DNA of 64,000 nucleotides from M30B80 sp965656935 (GTDB lineage: Bacteria > Pseudomonadota > Alphaproteobacteria > Rhodobacterales > Rhodobacteraceae). The position numbers and the translations under genes are program-made. Each line of letters opens with the position of its first letter. Position 1 is the stretch's first letter. Below, in pieces: positions 10,460-19,079 of this stretch. The notes under the pieces were generated by a model, which worked only from the letters and a program-made list of their open reading frames with translations, made no database searches and was not told the DNA's origin. The stretch spans positions 58,265 to 122,264 of the forward strand of contig CBFHMG010000007.1 in NCBI GenBank assembly GCA_965656935.1, written 5' to 3'.

Positions 10460-10550
10460 CGCCCATTATATTGGGGCTAGAACATCGCCCAACCGCTAGA
10501 TTTACCCGCGCGCCGTCACTGTTTCCAAAACAACACGCTGTGTTGCGGTT

Positions 10551-11924
10551 TTACATCAATTTGCGGCGGCGTGTCACGCGGATATCGAGCTCGGTGATCT
10601 TCTTTCTCAGGGTATTTCGGTTGATGCCAAGCAGATCGGCGCATTTCGCCTGATTTCCGCCCGTGGCTTCGAGGGCGATCTCGAGAAGTGGCCCCTCAAC
10701 CTCGCGCAAAATCCGCGTATAGAGGCCAGCAGGCGGCAAAACCCCACCATGCAGATCGAAATAGCGCCGCAAATGCTTGGCCACCGAGGCTGAAAGCTTC
10801 TCGCCCTCACCCCCGCCCATCAAAGGCTCGATCGCGGGCTGGTTGCCAAGAACCATCTCCACTTCCGCTTTGGCGATCTCCTCGCCCTGCCCTGTCACGG
10901 TCAAGCGGCGGATGGTGTTTTCCAATTGCCGTACATTGCCAGGCCAGGAATAGGTGCGGATCAAATCCATCGCTTCATTCGACAAACGGCGCAGCGGCCC
11001 GCCATCGCGTTCGGCGCGGCCAAGGAAATGGGTGACCAGCAGCGGAATATCATCGACCCGTTCGCGCAAGGCCGGCACGGAAATGCTGACCCCGCCAAGA
11101 CGGTAGTACAAATCTTGACGGAACTGGCCCGTCTCCATCTTTTCGGTCAGGTCTTTCTGGCTGGTCGCCATGATCCGCGGCGCGCCATCCGAGAGGCTAT
11201 CGAGCATCCGAACAATGCGGGCCTGCGCATCCTCGCCGAAATCGCCAACCTCATCAAACAGGATCGAGCCGCCGCGTGCGCGCGCCAGCACCGCCGAGGG
11301 ACCATCCACCCCCTCAAGGTCCGAAGCCGAGACAACCGTGAAAGGCGATGTGCGGCGGTCGCTGAAATCATGGATCGCGCGGGCAATCAGGCTTTTGCCT
11401 GTGCCGCTTTCGCCCGAAATCAGCACAGGAATATCGGTATTCATCACCCGCGCCACCAAACGGTAAAGCGCCTGCATCGCCGCAGTGCGCCCCACCAAAG
11501 GCAGGTCATCCTGCATGCCCATTGGCTGATCGGCCGTTTTCACGGCGGGCTTGGCGCGGCGCTTTACATCCAGCGCGCGGGCGGCCCGTTTCATCAGATC
11601 AGGCAGATCGAAGGGTTTGGGCAGATAATCATAGGCGTCTTTTTCCGTCGCCTGAATGGCCGTCATAATGGTGTTTTGCGCCGAAATGATGATCACAGGC
11701 AGGCCGGGACGTTTCTGGGTGATCTGCGGCAAGGTATCTAGGCCGTTTCCATCGGGCATCACCACATCCGAGATCACCAGATCGCCTTTGCCCTCATCCA
11801 CCCACCGCATCAATGTCATCAGGCTGGAGGTGGCATGCACCTTACACCCCGCCCGTGTCAGCGCTTGGGTCAAAACCGTCCGGATCGTGCGGTCGTCATC
11901 TGCGACAAGTACGGTACCGTCCAT
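10551..11924 (-). CDS. ntrC: Nitrogen regulator NtrC, sigma54-independent form
   Basis: Response regulator of nitrogen limitation, phosphorylated by NtrB. The 457-residue protein has a receiver (Asp in LVISDVVMPDG), AAA+ domain (Walker A SGESGTGKS, Walker B SILFDEVGDF, RLGGVSI region) and a Fis-type HTH near the C-terminus (NQAKCADLLGINRNTLRKKI). Between FTVVSASDLEG and LARARGG the stretch that normally holds ESELFGHEKGAFTGA is shortened and the GAFTGA loop is gone. This is the known state of Rhodobacter capsulatus NtrC, which works with the housekeeping sigma factor. It follows ntrB after 18 bp. Confidence 0.96.
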   Translation of the reverse strand: MDGTVLVADDDRTIRTVLTQALTRAGCKVHATSSLMTLMRWVDEGKGDLVISDVVMPDGNGLDTLPQITQKRPGLPVIIISAQNTIMTAIQATEKDAYDYLPKPFDLPDLMKRAARALDVKRRAKPAVKTADQPMGMQDDLPLVGRTAAMQALYRLVARVMNTDIPVLISGESGTGKSLIARAIHDFSDRRTSPFTVVSASDLEGVDGPSAVLARARGGSILFDEVGDFGEDAQARIVRMLDSLSDGAPRIMATSQKDLTEKMETGQFRQDLYYRLGGVSISVPALRERVDDIPLLVTHFLGRAERDGGPLRRLSNEAMDLIRTYSWPGNVRQLENTIRRLTVTGQGEEIAKAEVEMVLGNQPAIEPLMGGGEGEKLSASVAKHLRRYFDLHGGVLPPAGLYTRILREVEGPLLEIALEATGGNQAKCADLLGINRNTLRKKITELDIRVTRRRKLM

Positions 11925-11942
11925 TTTATAAAACTCCTGACG

Positions 11943-13013
11943 TCATTGGGCTGCCTGTTTCGGGGCAATTGGAAGGGAAATTCGGAACACAGTGCGGCCT
12001 GGAACGCTGTCGAGCGAGACCAGACCGTCATGGTCCGAGATAATTTTCGACACCAGCGCAAGACCAAGCCCCGTGCCATTTTCGCGGCCCGAGACAAAGG
12101 GCTCGAAGATATCTTGCTGGATTTCGGGCGGAATGCCGGGGCCGTCATCGATGATTTCGATCTGCAAAGGCACCAAGGCGCCCGACCCATCTTTGCGGCG
12201 CAGACGAAAGCCCGCCTCATAGAAGGTGCGGATGGTGATCGTGCCGCCTGATGGCCCCGCCTCCGAGGCGTTCTTGATCAGGTTCAAAAAGACCTGCAGC
12301 AATTGATCGGGATCACCCCATGTGGCGGGCAGCGAGGGGTCATATTGATCGATCAAGCGCATATGGGCGGCATAGCCCACCATTGCCGATTTGCGCGCGC
12401 GGTCCAGAATATCATGGATATTGACCGAGCGGCATTCAGGCGGGCGGACATTGCCAAACTCCTCGACCTGATCCAGCAGCTTCACGATGCGGCGGGTCTC
12501 GGCCACGATAAGGTCAGTCAATTCAAGATCTTCGCCAGAAAGGCTCATGGAGATGAGCTGCGCCGCACCCGTGATCCCCGCCAAAGGGTTCTTGATTTCA
12601 TGGGCCAGCATCTCGGCCATGCCGATGGCCGATTTCGCGGCGGATTTCGACGACATCGCACGATCAAGCCGGCCTGCGAATTCGCGGCTCTCCAGCACCA
12701 AAAGCACATATCCCGGCTGATCGGCCAAAGGCGAAAGCTGCACGTCACAGACCACAGGCTTTTTGCTGCCCGTGCCCACATCAACGCCATTGACCATCAA
12801 AACCGATTGGCCCGTGCGCACGCGGTTCAACGCATCCTCCAAAGGGGCATCCACAAAAATGCGGTCCCAAACGGGGCTGGAGACAAGGCTGCGCTCGGAG
12901 GCATTGAGGAAGTCCTCGGCAGGCGGGTTGACCAAGGCGATGCAATCCTCGGCATCCAAAATCAGCGCGGGGATCGGAAGGGATTGCCACAGGGTATCGG
13001 TCAGGGTGCTCAT
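11943..13013 (-). CDS. ntrB: Nitrogen sensor kinase/phosphatase NtrB
   Basis: Cytosolic PAS histidine kinase that (de)phosphorylates NtrC under control of PII proteins. The 356 residues contain an N-terminal PAS domain (about 10-110), HisKA with the phospho-His in MLAHEIKNPLAGITG, and HATPase with NLIKNASEAG and DDGPGIPPEIQ. No membrane segment is seen. The ATG overlaps the stop of dusB (13010-13013), giving the dusB-ntrB-ntrC operon known as nifR3-ntrBC in Rhodobacter. Confidence 0.96.
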   Translation of the reverse strand: MSTLTDTLWQSLPIPALILDAEDCIALVNPPAEDFLNASERSLVSSPVWDRIFVDAPLEDALNRVRTGQSVLMVNGVDVGTGSKKPVVCDVQLSPLADQPGYVLLVLESREFAGRLDRAMSSKSAAKSAIGMAEMLAHEIKNPLAGITGAAQLISMSLSGEDLELTDLIVAETRRIVKLLDQVEEFGNVRPPECRSVNIHDILDRARKSAMVGYAAHMRLIDQYDPSLPATWGDPDQLLQVFLNLIKNASEAGPSGGTITIRTFYEAGFRLRRKDGSGALVPLQIEIIDDGPGIPPEIQQDIFEPFVSGRENGTGLGLALVSKIISDHDGLVSLDSVPGRTVFRISLPIAPKQAAQ

Positions 13014-14008
13014 GCCGCCATCTCCGCGTCATCAGGGCAAAGCGCTTGCGGCAAAAGGCGCAACACCTGAGCCGCTGAGGGCGCTGTCAGCACCTCGCGG
13101 CGCAGCTTGGACGGGGTGCCAGCCTCGTCCATATACCACCCCAGATGTTTGCGCGCGACCTTGAGGCCGAGCGTTTCGCCATAGAAATCAAGCATATCCT
13201 CGTAATGGGCTGCCACCATATCCACCAATTCCCCTCCCTGCGGGATCTTAGGGGCCTGAGTTCCGAAAACATCATGGGCGATCTGCGCCAAGGCCCAAGG
13301 CTTGCCCTGCGCGCCGCGTCCGATCATCACGCCATCGGCCTTGGAGGCGGCGAGTGCCGCTTTGGCGGAGGCCGTATCCACGATATCGCCATTGGCAATC
13401 ACGGGGATGGAGACCGCTTCTTTCACCGCCCCAATCGCCGCCCAATCGGCGCGGCCTTTATAGAATTGGCAGCGGGTGCGGCCATGGATTGTGACCATCT
13501 GGATGCCGATCTCTTGGGCAGCTTTCGCGATCTGGGGCGCGTTCAGGCAATCCTCATCCCAGCCAAGCCGTGTTTTGAGGGTGACGGGCACCGATACCGC
13601 CTTGACCACCGCCTCGATCAGCTCAAGCGCCAGATCAGGCGTTTTCATCAAGGCCGAGCCACAGGCCCCCGCGCCGCTGCTGGAGACCACCTTTTTCGCA
13701 GGGCAGCCCATATTGATATCAATGATCCGCGCGCCCTGATCCTGAACAAGCTTCGCGGCCTCAGCCATCCAATAGGGATCGCGGCCTGCAAGCTGGACAG
13801 ATGTATTCTCCAGCCCGAACCCAAGCTCGGCCTTGGCGCGCACCGAGGGTTTGGCCTGCACCATTTCTTGGCTGGCCACCATCTCGGACACGACAAGCCC
13901 TGCCCCGAAGCGCGCAACAAGACGGCGAAACGGCAAATCCGTGATCCCCGCAAGGGGCGCAAGAAGGACGGGTGGCGTAAGATGGTGCTGTGCGAGCAAA
14001 ACTGACAA
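13010..14008 (-). CDS. dusB: tRNA-dihydrouridine synthase DusB (NifR3)
   Basis: FMN enzyme reducing uridine to dihydrouridine in tRNA. The 332-residue TIM barrel carries the family start LAPLAGITDLPFRRLV and the catalytic Cys in DINMGCPAKKV. TTG is the apparent start at 14008; the only ATG nearby (14016) is in another frame. It is the first gene of the dusB-ntrBC operon, and the 181-bp divergent region to ispDF holds the operator-like palindromes described separately. Confidence 0.95.
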   Translation of the reverse strand: MSVLLAQHHLTPPVLLAPLAGITDLPFRRLVARFGAGLVVSEMVASQEMVQAKPSVRAKAELGFGLENTSVQLAGRDPYWMAEAAKLVQDQGARIIDINMGCPAKKVVSSSGAGACGSALMKTPDLALELIEAVVKAVSVPVTLKTRLGWDEDCLNAPQIAKAAQEIGIQMVTIHGRTRCQFYKGRADWAAIGAVKEAVSIPVIANGDIVDTASAKAALAASKADGVMIGRGAQGKPWALAQIAHDVFGTQAPKIPQGGELVDMVAAHYEDMLDFYGETLGLKVARKHLGWYMDEAGTPSKLRREVLTAPSAAQVLRLLPQALCPDDAEMAA

Positions 14009-14073
14009 ATGCTCATTCCTTGTGCAGACCCTTATCGACTATCGGCTCTTGCAGCCAAGATCAAAGCGCGTGG

Positions 14074-14139
14074 TGCTATTTTTCAGGCAAACCCGACGCA
14101 GGAGCGCATTTTTAAGGCGCACTGCCTAATTTTTAGGCA
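14074..14139. promoter_or_regulatory. Three A/T-core palindromes between dusB-ntrBC and ispDF
   Basis: Three imperfect copies of one motif, GC arms around an ATTTTT core, lie in tandem: 14074-14089 (TGC-TATTTTTCA-GGCA), 14104-14120 (GCGC-ATTTTTAAG-GCGC) and 14123-14139 (TGCC-TAATTTTTA-GGCA, a perfect GCCTAA/TTAGGC repeat). Centres are about 30 and 19 bp apart, so the sites are roughly helically phased. Placement upstream of the ntrBC operon and partial recurrence upstream of the ammonium transporter suggest NtrC operators; that is inference. Confidence 0.5.
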
Positions 14140-14189
14140 AACACCTAGGGGCGATTGTGCGTTTGCCGCTTTCGCCCTATCACCAAGGC

Positions 14190-15359
14190 ATGAGTGATCA
14201 TCTTCCCGATACCCCGCCAAACACCCTTGCCGCCATTGTCGTTGCAGGCGGGCGCGGCAGCCGTGCGGGTGGCGATATTCCAAAACAATACAATGATTTA
14301 GGCGGCAGACCTGTGATCGCACGCACGATTGCAGCGCTGGATGATGCGGTCGCTTTCACGCAGATCATTGTTGTGATTCATCCAGACGATTCCGCCCTGT
14401 TCGCAGCGGCCCGCCCTGAAACCCGCGCCGAGCTATCCGTGGTGACAGGCGGGGCCAGCCGCGATGCCTCGGTGCGCGCGGGGCTGGCGGCACTGAGCGA
14501 GGCGGCCGATCAAGTGCTGATCCATGACGCCGCGCGCCCGCTGGTTAGCCGCGAGGTCATCCATGGCGTGCTGGACGCATTGCAAACCCATGACGGGGCG
14601 GCCCCTGCTTTGGCGGTCACCGATGCGCTTTGGCGGGGCGATGGTATCGTGACAGGCACACAAGCGCGCGAGGGGCTGTGGCGCGCGCAAACCCCGCAGG
14701 GTTTTCATATCGATGCGATCCGCCGCGCCCATGACGCCCATGCAGGCGGGGCCGCCGATGATGTGGAAGTGGCGCGTGCGGCAGGGTTGCGCGTGGCCAT
14801 CACCCAAGGCGATGAGGCCAATTTGAAGATCACAAGGCGCGAGGATTTCGCCCGCGCCGCGCAATATTTGGAGAGAGCAATGGATATTCGCACAGGCAAC
14901 GGCTTTGATGTGCATGCCTTTGGCGAGGGGGATCACGTCATGCTCTGCGGTATCGCCATCCCGCATGAGCGCGGGCTGAAAGGCCATTCCGATGCGGATG
15001 TGGGGCTGCACACCCTGACAGATGCGATCTATGGCGCTTTGGCCGAGGGCGATATCGGCACCCATTTCCCGCCTTCCGACCCGCAATGGAAAGGTGCCGA
15101 GAGCCATATTTTCCTCAGCCATGCCGTGGAACTTGCGGCCTCCAAGGGCTTCACGATTTCAAATGCTGATCTGACATTGATCTGCGAAGAGCCCAAGATC
15201 GGCCCCCATGCCAGCGCCATGCGCGCACGGCTGGCCGAATTGCTGCGCATTGATCTTGATCGCATTTCGGTCAAAGCAACCACAACCGAGCGGCTTGGCT
15301 TTACAGGCCGCAAAGAGGGGATCGCCGCATTGGCGAGTGTCACATTGGTGAAACCATGA
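14190..15359 (+). CDS. ispDF: Bifunctional IspD/IspF, MEP isoprenoid pathway
   Basis: Fused enzyme for two MEP-pathway steps: CDP-ME synthesis (IspD) and MEcPP cyclisation (IspF). The IspD part covers about residues 1-225 with the CTP-binding GGRGSRAGGDIPKQY motif; the IspF part starts near GNGFDVHAFGEGD, with metal ligands Asp/His in this motif and GHSDADVGLH, and ends TGRKEGIAALA. I place the start at the ATG of MSDHLPD, preceded by AAGG, not at the GTG 33 bp earlier. The IspDF fusion is typical of alphaproteobacteria. The stop overlaps the pgpA start. Confidence 0.96.
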   Translation: MSDHLPDTPPNTLAAIVVAGGRGSRAGGDIPKQYNDLGGRPVIARTIAALDDAVAFTQIIVVIHPDDSALFAAARPETRAELSVVTGGASRDASVRAGLAALSEAADQVLIHDAARPLVSREVIHGVLDALQTHDGAAPALAVTDALWRGDGIVTGTQAREGLWRAQTPQGFHIDAIRRAHDAHAGGAADDVEVARAAGLRVAITQGDEANLKITRREDFARAAQYLERAMDIRTGNGFDVHAFGEGDHVMLCGIAIPHERGLKGHSDADVGLHTLTDAIYGALAEGDIGTHFPPSDPQWKGAESHIFLSHAVELAASKGFTISNADLTLICEEPKIGPHASAMRARLAELLRIDLDRISVKATTTERLGFTGRKEGIAALASVTLVKP

Positions 15360-15844
15360 TCCACAATATCACAACCGTATTCCGCGTTGGCCATCTCAAG
15401 CCCGCACCTGGCACTTGGGGCAGCCTTGCGGCTTTGCCTATGGCCATTGCGCTGCATTATATCGGCGGATTCTGGCTGCTTCTGGCGGCAACCATCGCAA
15501 TCTTTGGCATCGGGCTTTGGGCGGTGATGCAGGAATTGCTCGACGGGGTGGAAGATGACCCCGCCGAGATCGTGATCGACGAGGTTGTGGGCCAATGGAT
15601 CGCGCTTTGGCCAGTCTCCTATGGGGCGGTGTTCGCAGGCGCGGATATTCTGGCGCTTTGGCCAGGCATCCTGACCGCCTTTCTGGCCTTCCGCCTGTTT
15701 GATATCTGGAAGCCCGGCCCTGTCAGATGGGCCGACCGCAATGAAGGTGCGATGGCTGTGATGCTGGATGATGTCGTGGCAGGCCTTATGGCGGCGGGTG
15801 TCGTCGTGGTTTTGGCCGCCATTGCGCATCTATGGCTGATCTGA
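15356..15844 (+). CDS. pgpA: Phosphatidylglycerophosphatase A
   Basis: Inner-membrane phosphatase forming phosphatidylglycerol from its phosphate. The 162 residues show the PgpA start (KPAPGTWGSLAALP), the acidic metal-binding segment VIDEVVGQW, and FRLFDIWKPGPVRWAD, followed by a final hydrophobic helix. It overlaps ispDF by 4 bp (ATGA) and the next gene by up to 13 bp, so the three genes form one tight operon. Confidence 0.95.
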   Translation: MIHNITTVFRVGHLKPAPGTWGSLAALPMAIALHYIGGFWLLLAATIAIFGIGLWAVMQELLDGVEDDPAEIVIDEVVGQWIALWPVSYGAVFAGADILALWPGILTAFLAFRLFDIWKPGPVRWADRNEGAMAVMLDDVVAGLMAAGVVVVLAAIAHLWLI

Positions 15845-16317
15845 TGCAGGCGGCCCGCGTCATTGACCTGCTGAAAGCGCGTGGTTGGTGGCTGGCCACG
15901 GCGGAATCCTGCACCGCTGGCCTGATCGCAGCCGCTGTTACGGATGTGGCGGGCTCTTCTTCGGTGTTTGATCGTGGCTTTGTCACCTATTCGAACCGCG
16001 CCAAGATCGAGATGCTGGATGTCCGCGCCCAGACCTTGGAGGCGCATGGCGCCGTCTCGGAAGAGGTCGCGCGCGAAATGGCCCAAGGTGCGAGGCAAAA
16101 GGCGGGGGTTGATATTGCGATCTCGGTCACAGGCATTGCAGGGCCCGGCGGGTCCGAGCATAAGCCCGAGGGCCGCGTGTGTTTCGCGCTTTCCACCGCC
16201 CATGAGACCACATCGGAAACCGTCGAATTCGGCGCAATCGGACGCAGCAAGGTCCGTCAGGCCACGGTCGAGCATGCTTTGGGCATGCTGGAACATCAGC
16301 TTTCGCTTTCTGCCTAA
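15832..16317 (+). CDS. pncC: CinA C-terminal domain amidohydrolase (NMN deamidase type)
   Basis: Stand-alone CinA-C domain, the family that deamidates nicotinamide mononucleotide in pyridine nucleotide salvage. The 161 residues include the signature AESCTAGLIAAAVTDV with the catalytic Ser/Thr region, SSSVFDRGFVTYSN and the TGIAGPGG loop. Two in-frame starts are possible: ATG 15832, overlapping pgpA by 13 bp, and ATG 15844, which shares TGATG with the pgpA stop. The product is essentially the same. Confidence 0.92.
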   Translation: MADLMQAARVIDLLKARGWWLATAESCTAGLIAAAVTDVAGSSSVFDRGFVTYSNRAKIEMLDVRAQTLEAHGAVSEEVAREMAQGARQKAGVDIAISVTGIAGPGGSEHKPEGRVCFALSTAHETTSETVEFGAIGRSKVRQATVEHALGMLEHQLSLSA

Positions 16318-16358
16318 TTTTTAGACCAAAGCCAAAATATGCGCCCCTAATTTGCGCA
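16311..16358. promoter_or_regulatory. Operator-like motifs upstream of amtB
   Basis: At 16311-16330 the sequence TGCCTAATTTTTAGAC matches 15 of 16 bases of the perfect palindrome at 14123-14138. At 16340-16358 is a second inverted repeat, TGCGC-N9-GCGCA, with a CTAATTT core. Both lie in the 154 bp between the CinA-like gene and the ammonium transporter. NtrC control of amtB is expected from known biology, so these are candidate NtrC sites; the assignment is inference. Confidence 0.45.
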
Positions 16359-16471
16359 TTTTTCAAAACGACCAAGCTTTAGTCGCTAAAATTGGCGTTC
16401 GCCTCTTTTTTCCGCACCTCAGTCACGCTTTGCCCTCCAGCAACACGAAACCAAGGGAAGGGATTTCACCC

Positions 16472-17653
16472 ATGAACGGAGCGGATACCGCATGGATCAT
16501 CGTCGCCACGGCGCTGGTTCTCTTTATGACGCTACCAGGGCTTGCGCTGTTTTACGGCGGTCTGGTGCGCGCGCGCAATGTGCTGAGCGTTTTCATGCAT
16601 TGCTATATGATTGCCTGTCTGATGAGCGTGCTTTGGCTGGCCGTTGGATATTCTATTGCCTTCGGCCCCGGCGAGAGCGGGCTTTGGGGCGGGCTTGATA
16701 GGGTCTTTCTAAGCGGCGTAACCACAGACACCTTGTGGGGCACCCTGCCCGAGGTCTTGTTCTTTGCCTTCCAGATGACCTTTGCCATCATCACACCTGC
16801 CCTGATTGTCGGCGCCTATGTCGAGCGGATCGGCTTTGGCTTTGTGCTGCTCTTCTCGAGCCTTTGGATGCTGCTGTGCTACGCGCCTGTGGTCCATTGG
16901 ATCTGGGGCGGCGGCATGCTGGCCGATGGCGGTATCTTGGGCGAGATCGGCGTGCGTGACTTCGCGGGCGGTATCGTGGTGCATGAAACCGCAGGTCTTG
17001 CAGCGCTTGTGATTGCGATCTTCCTTGGGCAGCGCAAGAACAACACCACCCCCCCCCATAATCCCGGCATGGTGATGATTGGTGCGGCGATGCTTTGGGT
17101 CGGCTGGTTCGGTTTCAATGGCGGCTCGCAACTGGCCGCTGATGGTGGGGCCGCGATGGCGATCACTGTTACCCATATCTCGGCCGCGGCAGCTTCGCTC
17201 AGCTGGGGTCTGTGGGAGCGGATCAAATATGGCAAGACATCGCTGGTTGGCGTTGTAACAGGCACCATCGCGGGTCTGGCCTCGATCACCCCTGCGTCGG
17301 GCTTTGTTGGCCCCGTTGAGGCGCTGGTCATCGGTACGGTCGCGGGCATTTTGTGCCAAGAGGCGGTGAACCTGATCCGCAACAAAGCCAAGATCGACGA
17401 CACATTGGATGTGTTCGCCGTGCATGGCGTTGGCGGCATCTTCGGCACAATCATGATCGCGGCCTTCGGTCAGGGCGCATGGGTTGCACAGCTTGGCGGC
17501 TTGGCGATCGTTGGCGTCTACACAATTGTTGTGACCGTCGTTCTGATCAAACTGGTCGGGTTGGTCACGCCATTGCGGGTGGATGAAGACAGCGAAAGCA
17601 CAGGTCTTGATATCGCCGTTCACGGTGAACGAGCCTATGATATCAGCTCCTGA
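16472..17653 (+). CDS. amtB: Ammonium transporter AmtB
   Basis: Trimeric ammonium channel of the inner membrane. 393 residues with about 11 helices; motifs MTLPGLALFYGG, the conserved FAFQMTFAIITPALI stretch, FAGGIVVHETAG (first channel His region) and DVFAVHGVGGIFG (second His). The start is set at MNGADTAW after the ribosome site AAGGGAAGGG; a longer reading of the frame adds 40 residues unlike the family. No glnK (PII) gene is adjacent, unlike the usual glnK-amtB pair. The upstream region has operator-like repeats shared with the dusB-ntrBC promoter region. Confidence 0.96.
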   Translation: MNGADTAWIIVATALVLFMTLPGLALFYGGLVRARNVLSVFMHCYMIACLMSVLWLAVGYSIAFGPGESGLWGGLDRVFLSGVTTDTLWGTLPEVLFFAFQMTFAIITPALIVGAYVERIGFGFVLLFSSLWMLLCYAPVVHWIWGGGMLADGGILGEIGVRDFAGGIVVHETAGLAALVIAIFLGQRKNNTTPPHNPGMVMIGAAMLWVGWFGFNGGSQLAADGGAAMAITVTHISAAAASLSWGLWERIKYGKTSLVGVVTGTIAGLASITPASGFVGPVEALVIGTVAGILCQEAVNLIRNKAKIDDTLDVFAVHGVGGIFGTIMIAAFGQGAWVAQLGGLAIVGVYTIVVTVVLIKLVGLVTPLRVDEDSESTGLDIAVHGERAYDISS

Positions 17654-17663
17654 ATAAATCAGC

Positions 17664-17688
17664 GCGCGGCCTCACCTCGGGGCCGCGC
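17664..17688. terminator. Bidirectional hairpin between amtB and the COQ10-like gene
   Basis: Perfect 8-bp stem GCGCGGCC/GGCCGCGC with a 9-nt loop, followed on the plus strand by CACCTTTTAC. It sits in the 43-bp gap between convergent genes and can serve both. Confidence 0.7.
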
Positions 17689-17696
17689 AGCACCTT

Positions 17697-18149
17697 TTAC
17701 GGCTTGCCGTAAAGCGCCTCGGCGCGCGTCTCGAAAGCCCGCACAATCCGTGTCATGGCTTCTGTAAAAAACATGCCAGCCGCACCTTGCAACAGCTTGT
17801 TTTTGAATTCGAAATCCACATCAAACGCCACTTCGCACCCGCCCTCATTGAGATCGCGGAACTGCCAATGCGAGATCATATGTTTGAAAGGTCCATCGAT
17901 ATATTCGGTATCGATCTTCTTTTTCTCGTCCCACAGGACCACGCGGCTGCCAAAGCGTTCGCGGAACATTTTGAAGCCCACCACCAGATCGGCCAGCATC
18001 TCACGATGATCGCCTTGATCCGTGACCGAACGGATCCGCGCCGCCGCCGTCCATGGAATAAATTCAGGATAACGCGCCACATCCCCGACAAGCGCATACA
18101 TTTGGTCAGCCGTGAATGGCAGGGTGCGGGTTTCGGAATGCGCGGGCAT
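17697..18149 (-). CDS. COQ10/RatA-like START-domain protein
   Basis: Small SRPBCC (START-like) lipid-binding protein of the COQ10 family, which binds coenzyme Q and supports respiration in mitochondria and bacteria; the same family is annotated as RatA ribosome-association toxin in enterics. The 150 residues show the family opening SETRTLPFTADQMYALVGDV, YPEFIPW and a C-terminal amphipathic helix (FFTEAMTRIVRAFE). It converges on amtB and is divergent from hpt. Confidence 0.88.
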   Translation of the reverse strand: MPAHSETRTLPFTADQMYALVGDVARYPEFIPWTAAARIRSVTDQGDHREMLADLVVGFKMFRERFGSRVVLWDEKKKIDTEYIDGPFKHMISHWQFRDLNEGGCEVAFDVDFEFKNKLLQGAAGMFFTEAMTRIVRAFETRAEALYGKP

Positions 18150-18228
18150 GGGTCTCTTTCGTCTTTCGTAAGCTCCCCTGATGTCTTAAAAACAGCGCTG
18201 GAATTCAAGGTTAAAAGGGCGGGACCCA

Positions 18229-18765
18229 ATGGCGCAGCCAGATTACCATGTCGATACACTGATCTCGGCCAAGGCCATTGCCGCGCGGATCGAGGAATTG
18301 GCCCGCGAGATCGAGGCCGCCTATGCCGGCACCGACAAGCTGGTCGTTGTGGGCCTTTTGCGCGGATCATTTGTCTTTATCGCCGATTTGGTGCGCGAAT
18401 TGGATTTGCCCGTGGAGGTCGATTTTCTGGAAGCCTCCTCCTATGGCGATGCGATTGAAAGCTCGCGCGAGGTGCGCATCCTCAAGGATTTGCGCGGCGA
18501 GATCGGCGGGCGCGATGTGCTGGTTGTGGAAGATATCGTCGACACAGGCCACACCCTGACCCATGTGCTGCATCTGCTTGAAAGCCGCGCACCCCGCAAA
18601 CTCAACACCATCGCGCTTCTGGATAAACCCTCGCGCCGCGAGGTGGATATCAAAGCGACATGGACAGGTTTTGCCATCCCCGATGAATTTGTGGTGGGCT
18701 ATGGCATTGACTATGCGCAGCGCAATCGCAACCTTCCCTATATCGGCAAAGTGGTGTTTGACTAA
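18229..18765 (+). CDS. hpt: Hypoxanthine phosphoribosyltransferase
   Basis: Purine salvage enzyme converting hypoxanthine (and guanine) plus PRPP to IMP/GMP. The 178-residue type I PRTase fold shows the PRPP loop VLVVEDIVDTGHTL (acidic pair ED), the flexible-loop region EASSYGDAIESS and the C-terminal VVGYGIDYAQRNRNLPYIG motif. Start at ATG 18229; no strong ribosome site is visible. Stands alone, with the tiny membrane-protein gene 24 bp downstream. Confidence 0.95.
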   Translation: MAQPDYHVDTLISAKAIAARIEELAREIEAAYAGTDKLVVVGLLRGSFVFIADLVRELDLPVEVDFLEASSYGDAIESSREVRILKDLRGEIGGRDVLVVEDIVDTGHTLTHVLHLLESRAPRKLNTIALLDKPSRREVDIKATWTGFAIPDEFVVGYGIDYAQRNRNLPYIGKVVFD

Positions 18766-18789
18766 ACCCATAGGCCAAAGGGGGTCGCG

Positions 18790-18963
18790 ATGAATATATG
18801 GCTGCTGCGCGCTGTGGGATGGGCCCGAAACCCGCCCTCCGCAAAGAAGGTGAAATTCGTCTTGGCCATCATCGCAGTGGTGCTGGCCCTTGTCGCGATT
18901 GAAAAGCTCTTCGGCTGGCCCGAGGCCCTCACAGTAAACTCACGCTCCATCACGAGGCCGTGA
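18790..18963 (+). CDS. Small conserved-type membrane protein, 57 aa
   Basis: A 57-codon frame begins MNIWLLRAVGWARNPPSA, has one hydrophobic helix (about residues 22-39, VKFVLAIIAVVLALVAI), and ends with a short polar tail. A ribosome site (AAAGGGGG) precedes the ATG. The pattern of short Trp/Arg-rich N-terminus, single helix and Trp-Pro after it resembles tiny hypothetical proteins I recall from other Rhodobacteraceae. Function unknown. It is probably cotranscribed with hpt. Confidence 0.65.
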   Translation: MNIWLLRAVGWARNPPSAKKVKFVLAIIAVVLALVAIEKLFGWPEALTVNSRSITRP

Positions 18964-19079
18964 GGACGGTGCTTAGCCGCACAAATCCTGTGCTAATCTG
19001 CACGGGTGGTTTTATTTGACCACCTGCGTCGCGCTGCGGCATGCTGCCACATATATTGGTGATCATGGGAGTGGTTCAA

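Noticed and set aside
16380..16471. Sigma54 -24/-12 promoter for amtB
   Set aside because: TTGGCG followed by CTTT is a poor match, and the local NtrC lacks the sigma54-contact loop.
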